NCBI RefSeq assembly: GCF_007896845.1
Contig: NZ_VOHS01000039.1
Coordinates: 1-39,822, forward strand
Direction of reading: 5' to 3'
Length of the DNA: 39,822 bases
Source of the DNA: Chitinophaga pinensis
GTDB lineage: Bacteria; Bacteroidota; Bacteroidia; Chitinophagales; Chitinophagaceae
Shown: piece by piece, positions 1 to 7,960 of the stretch
Numbering within the stretch: the first letter of the stretch is position 1
Layout: each line of letters begins with the position of its first letter
Notes under the pieces: model-generated
Told to the model about the DNA's origin: nothing
The model's input: only the letters and a program-made list of their open reading frames with translations
Databases searched by the model: none
Translations under genes and position numbers: made by a program

Positions 1-2050
1 CGCCTTATATCTGCTGAATCGCAGTTCCTGCAGATGCTCCAATACATCAAACCGCAAGGTTGAAAAACCATTCAGTTCCTCATCCACAAAGCATTATCCA
101 CAAAATAAGCATAGTTTGCTATCCAGAAACTCTTTCGAACGCTTCAAAAGGTCTCCCGCAGCATTTTCTCCTATAGTACCATTGTTATAAAATCAAGCAG
201 GAATTTTCTAAAAACAGGCTCTTCCCTGTTTTTTAATATATCTATCGCAGATACCACTTCTTCCAGTGACAATGCCCATGATAAAACGGATAAGTCACTT
301 CTCACAATCCTTTTCAATCATAGCTATATAGCAGTCGTAATCTGATGAATCTACGGAACAGAATTATATTTTTCCAGCACAAGATCTTTGTCCGCAGCAT
401 TACTGTAAAAGAATGCAAATGCTTCCTGATCCAGCTGTTTGAGTTTGTTTTAGCAGCCTGTATATCGGCTTCTAATATAGCCACCACCTCTTACTTTCCT
501 TCCGGTATACTTTCTGCCATCAAAATCAAAACTTCTGACATCGATCTCTTTTGCTTTGATTGCTTTCACAGTATCAACATCACCACGATATTTTTTAATC
601 TGATTATACAGACCCGCATGTTCTTCAGTAAACAGTGATGCCAGATCCCCGGTTCCGGTTGACATAGCCTTTACATCATCCATATTCCAGTCTTCCACAG
701 CAGGATAACGCTCATCGTAAAAGCCCTTATACACCATCGGAAGTTTGTAATTCTCATGCAGCTCTCCGTACCAGTTGTCAAACTCTTCACCATTATATGA
801 TTCTATGTTAGCACCCAGTTTAACAGCACGGTAAAGCCTTTTGGTAAATTGCTCCTGCAAAGCAGTGACATTATCGAAAATAGCCCATGCACTGGTTTCG
901 TCAGGTGATGCATCCATCGAAACATTATCAAGATGCTGTTTCCGTTCTTCCAGTGAGGGATGACTGGCCCATTGGTTTTTAAAGTTGACTCTTGAAGAGA
1001 AATGAACTGACAAACTGATAAGTAACTGCCGGTAACCCCTGACTCAGCGGCAGACTATGCCTGTTGGCTATAGAGCGGAAAATCGTTAATTGATTATGGA
1101 AGATTACTGGTTACCTTATTTTCCTTCAAACGTTCATTCGCATAATTGATAGAAGAAGCCATACATCCTTTGGCAATTTCAATTCTGCTCAGTGATGAAA
1201 CCAGATTATTACCACCCGCTACGCTGGCAGCGATCGTATCTGCATGAAACTCCATCTCGCGGCTCAGGGCCATATAACTGAGGTTGATCAGTTTATATAC
1301 CCCTCTGAGCACAAACTGTATCCCTTGTGCAATTTTAAAAGCAACAATCGCCAGTAAAGCCAGTACACCATGTATCTCAGCCCATCCCTGTATAAACGAA
1401 GCATAACTGCTGTTGTCATACAACATATTGTGGATGATCCTGTTGGCATTATAGGTAAAGCTGCCCAGCTTCATGCTACGTTGGCTGAAGTGCCCGAACT
1501 CATGGGCCATGACCGCTTTAAACTCACTAATATTGATACTATTGACCAGTCCGAGTCCTATTTCAAGATTCTTCGGGATAGGCAGGAACATGCTCCAGAA
1601 ACTGGAATGATAAAATACGCAGGCATTGACATCCGTAGAAAGATATATCTTCCTCGGGAAGCGGGTATTCGTTTCATTGGTCAGCTGCCGGATAAATGCA
1701 AACAACCTCGGCTGCTCATTTTCTGTAATCTCCAGTCTTGCATCGTTTCCATCTTTGGAAACAGCAAACATAAATTTGATCATGAAGAAAATAACAGAAC
1801 CACCTAGCACGATCAGCCCAAGACCAGCTATAATAGTAATAATTCTGGGTATCTCAGTAACCAGCCAGTATCCGGCATAACAACATAATACAGCAAAAGC
1901 AACAGATGCAGCCAGTAAAACCAGATATGTTATCAGAAACAATACGATGGTGCTGATGACCTTAATCGCCTGTATACGAAACCCGGCAGAGGGTTGCAAC
2001 TTCTCTGCAAAAACATGCACAGGACCTGTGGGATATAACAATTCTTTCAT
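1..2050 (-). pseudogene. M48-family membrane metallopeptidase, broken by many frameshifts
   Basis: Membrane-bound zinc peptidase of family M48 (HtpX/Ste24 type). The N-terminal 318 residues (1094-2050) are intact: two to three membrane segments, then the zinc motif HEFGH within AVMAHEFGHFSQRS, and a downstream E-x-E-F-H-A-D stretch supplying the third ligand. The C-terminal region continues in other frames: 450-1013 carries the typical SHPSLEERK segment, and fragments such as LDQEAFAFFYSNAADKDLV and VDEELNGFSTLRFD can be read down to base 1. I count about nine frame breaks, near 1099, 1000, 490, 450, 351, 300, 190, 117 and 89; most are repaired by one extra base in a short A, T or C run. The gene probably runs past the window edge. 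It is separated from the msr operon upstream by a terminator. True decay cannot be excluded, but consensus error is more likely. Confidence 0.75.
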
Positions 2051-2093
2051 ACGGTATAGGACTTCTTAAAATAATGGCTTAAATATAATAAAA

Positions 2094-2117
2094 AAGCCGG
2101 CATGTGAATGCCGGCTT
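2094..2117 (-). terminator. Terminator after msrB
   Basis: Perfect 10-bp stem (2094-2103 with 2108-2117) around a GTGA loop. The A-run just left of it reads as a U-run on the minus strand. It sits 19 bases beyond the msrB stop codon. Confidence 0.75.
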
Positions 2118-2135
2118 CTTACACAAATGTTCACT

Positions 2136-2651
2136 TTACTTTATATCTGGTTCAAAGTCCAATGACACAGAGTTCATACAAAACCTTTTATACGTAGGTG
2201 CCGGACCGTCATCAAAGATATGCCCGAGGTGAGAGTTACATCTGGCGCACTCTACTTCGATACGATGCATACCATAAGAATTATCATCCTTATAGATCAC
2301 ACTGTTCTCCCGCACCGGTTCAAAGAAGCTGGGCCAACCACAGCTGCTGGCAAATTTCGCATCAGATCTGAATAACTTATTGCCACATACCGCGCAGTAA
2401 TAAGTACCCTTCGCTTCGCTGTCCCAGTATTCACCTGTAAAAGCACGCTCTGTTCCCTGTTCCCGGGATACGTTATAGAGGTCGGATGGTAAGATCTTCT
2501 TCCATTCCGCATTGCTTACATTCAGATGCGTCGTGTCAGTACGTGAGTAGTATGGGTTGTTTTCCTTGTTCATATCTTTCTTCTTTTGTGCATTTCCCTG
2601 ACAGGCTGATAACAGCAGGGAAACAAATACAATGATAAATCCTGCTTTCAT
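2136..2651 (-). CDS. msrB: Exported peptide-methionine (R)-S-oxide reductase MsrB
   Basis: Reduces methionine-R-sulfoxide in proteins. The 171-residue product starts with a lipoprotein signal (LLLSAC, Cys17 as lipid site), so it acts outside the cytoplasm. The MsrB domain is complete: zinc cysteine pairs C86xxC89 and C135xxC138, the CGWPSF motif with Cys104 as likely resolving residue, and catalytic Cys158 in RFCMNSVSL. It lies 22 bases after msrA and is followed by a strong terminator, so it is the last gene of a trx-msrA-msrB operon. Identification is secure from the motifs; the periplasmic location is inferred from the signal. Confidence 0.95.
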   Translation of the reverse strand: MKAGFIIVFVSLLLSACQGNAQKKKDMNKENNPYYSRTDTTHLNVSNAEWKKILPSDLYNVSREQGTERAFTGEYWDSEAKGTYYCAVCGNKLFRSDAKFASSCGWPSFFEPVRENSVIYKDDNSYGMHRIEVECARCNSHLGHIFDDGPAPTYKRFCMNSVSLDFEPDIK

Positions 2652-2673
2652 GTTTATATGATTTAATCAAACA

Positions 2674-3360
2674 TCATTCCTGTTTTAACTTACCCTTGAA
2701 AGCCTCTCTGAACTTGTCTCTCTTGGGTTTGATCACGAACTGACAATACGGCGCCTTTGTGTTGGACTCATAATAGTTCTGATGATAATCCTCTGCCTTA
2801 TAAAACTTTTTGTAAGGTGTTACTTCCGTTACAATCGGATCGTCATAAGCTTTTTCGTCATCCAGTCGTTTAATGTAATACTGTGCCAGTTTGTGCTGTT
2901 CTTCATTGTGATAAAAGATAGCCGAACGGTACTGTGTACCCTCGTCATTTCCCTGACGGTTCAACGTAGTAGGATTATGTGCTACAAAAAAAGCAGCCAG
3001 CAGCTCATCATAAGAGATCTTAGAGGGGTCGTAAACAATATTACATGCCTCTGCGTGTCCTGTTGTACCGGTACATACCAGTTCATAACTCGGATTAGGC
3101 ACCTTACCACCTGTAAACCCTGACTCCACACTAATCACACCATCCAGTTGTTTGAACTGTTCTTCCACACACCAGAAACAACCAGCTGCGAAGGTGGCAG
3201 TATCGATCTTATTACCTGTGTGTTTTCCCGCTCCTGCTTTCTCCATTTCTTTAAAAGTCCCGCTTTTGCTGATATCCGGATGTGACTGCGCACATGCCAC
3301 AAAAGGAGCAAAAAATAACAGGAAAAAATAACTACCCATCTGCCTGATCAATGTTTTCAT
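2674..3360 (-). CDS. msrA: Exported peptide-methionine (S)-S-oxide reductase MsrA
   Basis: Reduces methionine-S-sulfoxide, complementing MsrB, which handles the R form. The 228-residue protein has an N-terminal hydrophobic signal ending in a VAC/ACAQ segment (Cys23 a possible lipid site), about 30 linker residues, then the MsrA catalytic motif GCFWC with catalytic Cys61. Conserved GTQYRSAIFY and NPTTLNRQGNDEG stretches follow, and a C-terminal Cys in APYCQF can act as resolving residue. It is 44 bases downstream of a thioredoxin-fold gene that could supply electrons. MsrA and MsrB are fused in many bacteria; here they are separate but adjacent and both exported. Confidence 0.95.
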   Translation of the reverse strand: MKTLIRQMGSYFFLLFFAPFVACAQSHPDISKSGTFKEMEKAGAGKHTGNKIDTATFAAGCFWCVEEQFKQLDGVISVESGFTGGKVPNPSYELVCTGTTGHAEACNIVYDPSKISYDELLAAFFVAHNPTTLNRQGNDEGTQYRSAIFYHNEEQHKLAQYYIKRLDDEKAYDDPIVTEVTPYKKFYKAEDYHQNYYESNTKAPYCQFVIKPKRDKFREAFKGKLKQE

Positions 3361-3404
3361 CTTTTTAACTTTTTAAATCTAAAAAATTCCGGCCCATTGG
3401 GTTT

Positions 3405-3887
3405 TTACCTTGCAGCTACCGGGCCTTGTGCCGCACTTTCCTTTCCCCAGCTCAGTAATCGCTCCGCATTCACATATCCGATCTGCCGGGATACAATCTT
3501 ACCTTCCGCATTCACCAGCAATAAAGTCGGATAAGCCCTTACCTTCCATTGCTCTGCCAGTGTCTCTCCTTCTCCTTTCTCCGCATCTACACTATAACTG
3601 ATAAAATGCTGATTGAAATACGTCGCAACATTTTCATCTTTGAATGTAGTAGACTTTAGCAACCTGCAGGGACCACACCAGGTGGTATTGACATCTACAA
3701 ATATAAGTTTACCGCTTTTAGCTGCCTGCGCAGTCAGCTCCTTCCACGTACCATTTGTGAAGCTGATCTCCTTTCCGGCAACCACTGCCTCTGCAGATTG
3801 CTTATGCTGAGCAAAAACCCCACTATTAAATACGAGAAACAGCGCGCTGGTGATCAAAAATTTACCGCTTGAACCAAATTTTAACAT
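3405..3887 (-). CDS. Periplasmic thioredoxin-fold protein
   Basis: A 160-residue protein with a Sec signal ending GVFAQ, then a thioredoxin domain with the active site WCGPC (Cys71, Cys74) and the cis-proline segment AYPTLLL. This is the canonical redox motif of reducing thioredoxins. It is the first gene of the operon with msrA and msrB, so its likely job is to recycle the two methionine sulfoxide reductases outside the cytoplasm. That pairing is inferred from gene order. I see no membrane-embedded electron donor such as DsbD in this window, so its own source of electrons is unknown. Confidence 0.88.
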   Translation of the reverse strand: MLKFGSSGKFLITSALFLVFNSGVFAQHKQSAEAVVAGKEISFTNGTWKELTAQAAKSGKLIFVDVNTTWCGPCRLLKSTTFKDENVATYFNQHFISYSVDAEKGEGETLAEQWKVRAYPTLLLVNAEGKIVSRQIGYVNAERLLSWGKESAAQGPVAAR

Positions 3888-3983
3888 GATACTAACTTTT
3901 TAATAAGTCCTGACAGATGCCGGCGTACACGAATCACATCACTAACACTGTTCAACTCCTCATCTCTCCGGATATTTTTACGA

Positions 3984-3991
3984 CAAATATA
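3984..3991 (-). promoter_or_regulatory. Candidate -7 box for the trx-msrA-msrB operon
   Basis: On the minus strand this reads TATATTTG, an exact match to the Bacteroidota -7 consensus TAnnTTTG, 97 bases before the thioredoxin start. I could not find a good TTTG -33 box at the usual spacing. Confidence 0.4.
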
Positions 3992-4122
3992 AATGTAGAT
4001 ACCCGCAATGACCATGACAGATTTTCCCTTTTTGATGTCTGTTTTTCCCTATCGCTGGTATTAATCGCAATCCCTATGGAAATACTGCCTCTGCTCCTTC
4101 ATTCACTGCGGATAAATACAAA

Positions 4123-4153
4123 AGAGCGGTCCTTCCTGATGAAAGACCGCTCT
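4123..4153 (-). terminator. Terminator after the CPVC redox protein
   Basis: Nine-base perfect stem AGAGCGGTC (4123-4131) with GACCGCTCT (4145-4153). The A-rich bases left of it give a short U-run on the minus strand. It sits 22 bases after the stop codon of the 76-residue gene. Confidence 0.65.
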
Positions 4154-4175
4154 GCCTGTAACATATAAATATTGC

Positions 4176-4406
4176 TTACTTCAGATCATCAATAGATGCA
4201 CCGAAATTAATATGCAACACATTCCCGTTTGCCAACACCAGTGCCGGCACAGACTTTACACCTGCTGCATCAGCATCCTTTACTTTTCCTTTCTCCGTAC
4301 CGAGATGCACTACTTCTACCTGCTCTGCCGGTATTAACTGCAAAATATCCTGTTCAGCACTCACACAAACCGGACAACCTGCATGATAAAAAACTGCTTT
4401 TTCCAT
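4176..4406 (-). CDS. Small thioredoxin/glutaredoxin-like protein, CPVC active site
   Basis: A 76-residue cytoplasmic protein with no signal peptide. It opens with a short beta strand and a CxxC site (Cys11-Pro-Val-Cys14), and later carries KSVPALVL, the cis-Pro segment of the thioredoxin fold, so it is a minimal glutaredoxin-like domain. Proteins of this size reduce disulfides or carry thiol-bound groups; the substrate here cannot be told. It is transcribed divergently from a MocR-type regulator and has its own terminator. The predicted -7 box at 4591-4598 would give it a leader of about 180 bases, in which I see no known RNA structure. Confidence 0.75.
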   Translation of the reverse strand: MEKAVFYHAGCPVCVSAEQDILQLIPAEQVEVVHLGTEKGKVKDADAAGVKSVPALVLANGNVLHINFGASIDDLK

Positions 4407-4590
4407 TTTATTTAATTTTAAAGTTTAGATATGATGTTTAATAATTCTCTTTTGTATACACCCTGATATTGTGCTCAGTCCCGTTAAACGTTCACCTTCA
4501 TTTCCCCTCCCTGTTTCTCTGTTGCCATCCCTGATCTGATAGTCAATCCTGTCACTCCCGATTCCTGATTCTTAATTCCTGATTTCTCCT

Positions 4591-4609
4591 CAAAAGTACC
4601 GTACATTTG
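4591..4609. promoter_or_regulatory. Two divergent -7 boxes, back to back
   Basis: Positions 4591-4598 read TACTTTTG on the minus strand and 4602-4609 read TACATTTG on the plus strand. Both match TAnnTTTG exactly and only three bases separate them. They would serve the CPVC gene (minus) and the MocR-type regulator (plus, start 4653). Such close packing suggests that RNA polymerase can occupy only one direction at a time. Confidence 0.5.
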
Positions 4610-4652
4610 GCCCATCAATCTAATACAGTTTTCACAAAAACAACTAGTCCAG

Positions 4653-6071
4653 ATGCTAAGACCCTGGCAATTAGAAATTCAACTGGATCCAAAGTCCGAA
4701 AAAGCAATCTACCTCCAGATTGCTGACGCTATTATCAAAGACATTCATTCCGGCAGACTAAAAGCCGGAGATGCCCTTCCCGGCAGCAGAAATCTGGCAC
4801 AACTGCTGAACGTCAACAGAAACACCGTAGTAGAGGCACTCAACGTGCTGATCAATGAAGAATGGGTCGTTTCCCGCGAACGGAAAGGCATCTTTGTATC
4901 CGCAGTATTACCCTCACCGGGTGTCAAAAACAGGGATCTGCAACCCGCAGCGCAAAAACCGGACAATCCCGCCCGCTATCACATTCACTTTGATGATGGC
5001 CACCCGGATAGTAAAATTGCCCCTATTGCAGAACTGGCAAGAGCCTACCGCCAGATCTTTAACCGGAAAGCCCGCTGGCAGATGATGGGGTATGCGGACG
5101 AATATGGCGACACAGATTTCCGGAAAGCCATCGTCCAGATGCTCAACCACCAACGGGGATTAGATACAAATGAACACGCTATCTGTATCACCAGAGGCAG
5201 CCAGATGGCCATGTATCTCGCCACCCAATGCCTCATAGAAAAAGGAGACTATGTCATCGTGGAAAATCCGGGTTATAAACCTGCGTGGCAGACCGTCGAA
5301 AACGCAGGTGCAAAACTCTTACCTGTCAACGTGGATAAAGATGGGCTGATCATAGAAGAAGTCATTGCTCACCTGCGGTCCCGTAAAAAGATCAAAGCAA
5401 TCTATACCACGCCGCACCGCCAATATCCCACAACAGTCACCCTCAGCCTGCAGCGAAGACTGGCACTCGTACAACTTTCCAATGAATACGGATTCACCAT
5501 CATCGAGGATGACTATGACAATGAATTCTGTTTCGGATATCGCCCCGTCCTCCCAATATCCAGTTTACCTGAACTGAAAAACTATATCTATATTGGTACC
5601 ATGAGCAAAGTAGTGGCCCCCGCATTACGCATAGGATACCTCGTCAGCAACAAGCCCGGACTGATTGAAAAAGTCGGCACACTGCGCAGGATCATCGATG
5701 TACAGGGAGATACCATTATGGAACAGGCCGTATTGCAGCTCATCAAAGACGGAACCATAAAAAGGCATATCAGAAAGGCTACCCATCACTATAAAGCCAA
5801 AAGAGATTTCACCGCAGCACTGCTGGAAAAACAGCTGGGTGATAAAGTGAGTTATACCCTCCCCGAGGGCGGACTGGCTTTCTGGATCAACCTGAAAAAA
5901 GAAACCAACTGGGTACAGGTGCTTGGCAAACTGGAAGCCAAAGGCATCAGGATCATTCCTCCGGATAATTATAGTATCGAAATACCCATTAATGGACTCC
6001 GGCTCAGCTATGGATCGCTTTCAGAAGAGCAGCTCACAGAAGGAATCACCCTATTAGGGAAGCTCCTCTGA
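4653..6071 (+). CDS. MocR-type regulator (GntR HTH plus aminotransferase-like domain)
   Basis: A 472-residue regulator of the MocR/PdxR group. Residues about 15-85 form a GntR winged helix (IYLQIADAIIKDIHSGRL, LPGSRNLAQLLNVNRNTV). Residues about 110-470 are a fold-type I aminotransferase domain, with the DDYDNEF segment and the PLP-binding lysine expected at Lys319 in TMSKVVAPALRIGYL. Such proteins bind PLP and usually control vitamin B6, GABA or amino-acid genes, often a divergent neighbour. Here the divergent neighbour is a small redox protein rather than pdxS/pdxT, so the target is unclear. The start is supported by the -7 box 44 bases upstream and by the length of the family. Confidence 0.88.
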   Translation: MLRPWQLEIQLDPKSEKAIYLQIADAIIKDIHSGRLKAGDALPGSRNLAQLLNVNRNTVVEALNVLINEEWVVSRERKGIFVSAVLPSPGVKNRDLQPAAQKPDNPARYHIHFDDGHPDSKIAPIAELARAYRQIFNRKARWQMMGYADEYGDTDFRKAIVQMLNHQRGLDTNEHAICITRGSQMAMYLATQCLIEKGDYVIVENPGYKPAWQTVENAGAKLLPVNVDKDGLIIEEVIAHLRSRKKIKAIYTTPHRQYPTTVTLSLQRRLALVQLSNEYGFTIIEDDYDNEFCFGYRPVLPISSLPELKNYIYIGTMSKVVAPALRIGYLVSNKPGLIEKVGTLRRIIDVQGDTIMEQAVLQLIKDGTIKRHIRKATHHYKAKRDFTAALLEKQLGDKVSYTLPEGGLAFWINLKKETNWVQVLGKLEAKGIRIIPPDNYSIEIPINGLRLSYGSLSEEQLTEGITLLGKLL

Positions 6072-6301
6072 AGCTGTCAGATTGACTTGTTTACCAGTCC
6101 TACTCCCGATCAAGTCCACCTATACTCCCGGTATGAAGCTGGTATAAAGCGTGTATACGCCGTATCAGCAGGGCCTTTGCGGCGAACAGGCATATGCAGG
6201 ATAAGTAAGGAGAAACAGGCTTCCAATAAAAGATAACCAATTAATATTCAACACAAAACAAGTTAATTAACTTACATCTATTGAAATGCTTATGCTTTTT
6301 T

Positions 6302-6325
6302 CCTTCCGGAGAGAGCTCCGGAAGG
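6302..6325 (+). terminator. Strong hairpin in a 400-base gap
   Basis: Perfect 10-bp stem (6302-6311 with 6316-6325) with an AGAG loop, preceded by seven T and followed by AGCTAATTTT. It lies 230 bases after the MocR-type gene, inside the gene-free stretch 6072-6479. It may terminate that gene's transcript. I see nothing else in the gap. Confidence 0.5.
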
Positions 6326-6479
6326 AGCTAATTTTACCGCCAAAGTGACACAAAACCATCATTGCTTCTACAACCAGACCGGTTGATATTTACAGGTAAA
6401 ACAGACCACACATGGAACAAAAGAATAATTTACCTTGCAATAGAAATGTCCATTTTGTTAACCGCCAGCAAAGGAACTT

Positions 6480-7238
6480 ATGAAAAGAGCATTGATCGCC
6501 TTCTTATTACTGACCACCAGTTTTGTGGTAGTACAGGCACAGGAAACAACAGCTGAACATCAGAAATTGATTGCCGAATTTATCAGCAACGTAAAACAAC
6601 AAAACAAAGCAGCGCTGGCCGAAAAGGTAGCATTCCCACTGAGAAGAGATGCACCTATCCCTCCGGTAAAAACAAAGGAAGAATTCCTCGATAGATACAA
6701 CGAGATCTTCGATGAATCACTTATCAAAACAATCGTTAATTCCAAACCAGACAAAGACTGGTCAGCGATGGGCTGGCGTGGCATGATGCTGGAACAGGGA
6801 AAAGTATGGCTGGACGGTAATGGCAGACTGATTGCCGTGAATTACCAATCTACCATAGAAAAAAGAAGACAAGCTGCGCTGATTTCCGCTGATAAAAAAG
6901 AACTCGACAGATCTGTCAGAAAATATAAAAGACCTGTCAGCCTGCTTGAAACACAAAAGTTCCGTATCAGGATCGATGATATAGGAAAAGGCCAGTATCG
7001 CTATTCCTCATGGAAATTACAAAGCAACGTAAATGAAACGCCCGACCTCATCATAGATGGTGGCAAAGTTATCTTTGAAGGCACCGGCGGTAATCATTAC
7101 TACGAATTTGAAAACAATGGCTACATCTACAAATGCGTATTCACCGTATTAGGTGAAAAAGACGCGGCACCTGTTGTTGTAAAGATTACCAAAGATGGAA
7201 AAGAACTGCTGTCACAAACAGCTACTGTCATCAGATAA
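6480..7238 (+). CDS. Secreted protein of unknown function
   Basis: A 252-residue protein with a clear Sec signal (residues 1-20, cleavage near VVVQAQE). The first part (about 25-125) has the layout of secreted SnoaL/NTF2-like proteins: a helix with HQKLIAEFISNVKQQN, a FPLRRD segment and a KTKEEFLDRYNEIFDESL segment. The second part (about 135-250) is beta-rich with GGKVIFEGTGGNHYYEFENNG, possibly a sandwich domain. I do not recognise a catalytic motif. It is a single gene with its own terminator 30 bases beyond the stop. The export signal is secure; the domain suggestion is tentative. Confidence 0.75.
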   Translation: MKRALIAFLLLTTSFVVVQAQETTAEHQKLIAEFISNVKQQNKAALAEKVAFPLRRDAPIPPVKTKEEFLDRYNEIFDESLIKTIVNSKPDKDWSAMGWRGMMLEQGKVWLDGNGRLIAVNYQSTIEKRRQAALISADKKELDRSVRKYKRPVSLLETQKFRIRIDDIGKGQYRYSSWKLQSNVNETPDLIIDGGKVIFEGTGGNHYYEFENNGYIYKCVFTVLGEKDAAPVVVKITKDGKELLSQTATVIR

Positions 7239-7267
7239 GAATCCGTAATTAATAATAAAGCATTATA

Positions 7268-7299
7268 GAAAAGCGTCCTGCCTACAGCGGACGCTTTTC
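7268..7299 (+). terminator. Terminator after the secreted protein
   Basis: Perfect 11-bp stem GAAAAGCGTCC (7268-7278) with GGACGCTTTTC (7289-7299); the descending arm itself supplies the T-run. It isolates the upstream gene from the riboswitch transcript that begins about 50 bases later. Confidence 0.75.
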
Positions 7300-7354
7300 T
7301 CTTTGGACAACAAAACATAATTCATAGTTCCTGATTCTTTTCCGTACTTTCGTG

Positions 7355-7530
7355 CCTGCAAATGGTTGCCCGCATAGCGGGCATTAAAAGGGAATCCGGT
7401 GCAAAACCGGAGCTATCCCCGTAGCTGTAACCTGAGTATCATTCCGGTTCTCTCTTTGCCACTGTCACGCCTCAAGCGGACGGGAAGGCCACCGGAACAT
7501 CAGGGAGCCAGAAGACCTGCCTCTTGCAAC
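7355..7530 (+). ncRNA. Cobalamin (vitamin B12) riboswitch
   Basis: Contains the conserved core of the cobalamin aptamer in order: GGGAATCCGGTG followed by CAAAACCGGAGC (a self-pairing arm), CCCCGTAGCTGTAA, the B12-box segment GCCACTG (7458-7464), GGGAAGGCC near 7482, and AGCCAGAAGACCTGCC (7506-7521). The ends pair through GCAA and TTGC to close the aptamer. In bacteria this RNA shuts down B12 uptake or synthesis genes when adenosylcobalamin is abundant. A near-match -7 box (TACTTTCG, 7345-7352) sits just upstream. The expression platform is not obvious; a hairpin at about 7540-7560 is one candidate. Confidence 0.93.
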
Positions 7531-7618
7531 TTCATTCAAGCGCTTTCGGGTGAAAGGCGAAGAGTGTAGCCTGTAAAGGTTCTATATTCTTTTCTGGTGT
7601 TTATTTACCCCCTTTGCG

Positions 7619-7908
7619 CATACTGCATTTGCTGTCGTGTGTGTGATGTGATTGTTGATATGTATCCCCTGTGCCGCTATTCGTAGCAGACAGGAATACA
7701 TGCTGTCATATTACATGCATACTGCGATTGTTGTCGTGTGTAATGTGATTGTTTATACGTACTTCCGCCTATGCCGTTGTCAACAGCAGACAGGAATACG
7801 TGTGACTATATCACTTACATACTGTGTGTGATGAGATTGTTACTACGTATCCCGCCCATGCCGTTAATAACAGCAGATAGGCTTACGTATGGCCACATCG
7901 TATACATA
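7619..7908 (+). repeat. Three tandem ~100-nt hairpin units in the B12 leader
   Basis: Units start at 7619, 7718 and 7818, each with CATACTG, giving a period of 99-100 bases. Each contains a long imperfect hairpin: a basal stem (ATGTAT/ATACAT in unit 1, ACGTA/TACGT in units 2 and 3) and an apical stem (GCTA/TAGC in unit 1, GTT/AAC in units 2 and 3), with a conserved AGCAGA(C/T)AGG on the descending side. The stem changes are compensatory, so pairing is kept while sequence drifts. The array fills the leader between the riboswitch and the first gene. Confidence 0.75.
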
Positions 7909-7960
7909 ACGGCGCACTTGAATGAAGGCTATAAAAGTGATTAATCACTCAACCCTTTAT

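Noticed and set aside
345..638. 97-residue plus-strand frame at the left end
   Set aside because: The opposite strand carries conserved M48 protein fragments in this interval, so the plus frame is a shadow.
3917..4168. Plus-strand 83-residue frame between the thioredoxin and redoxin genes
   Set aside because: It runs through a terminator hairpin and a predicted -7 box and shows no protein-like pattern.
7922..7960. Upstream ATG as the start of the BtuG-like protein
   Set aside because: It would put 13 residues before a normal lipoprotein signal and includes a 14-bp palindrome (7936-7949); ATG 7961 fits better.
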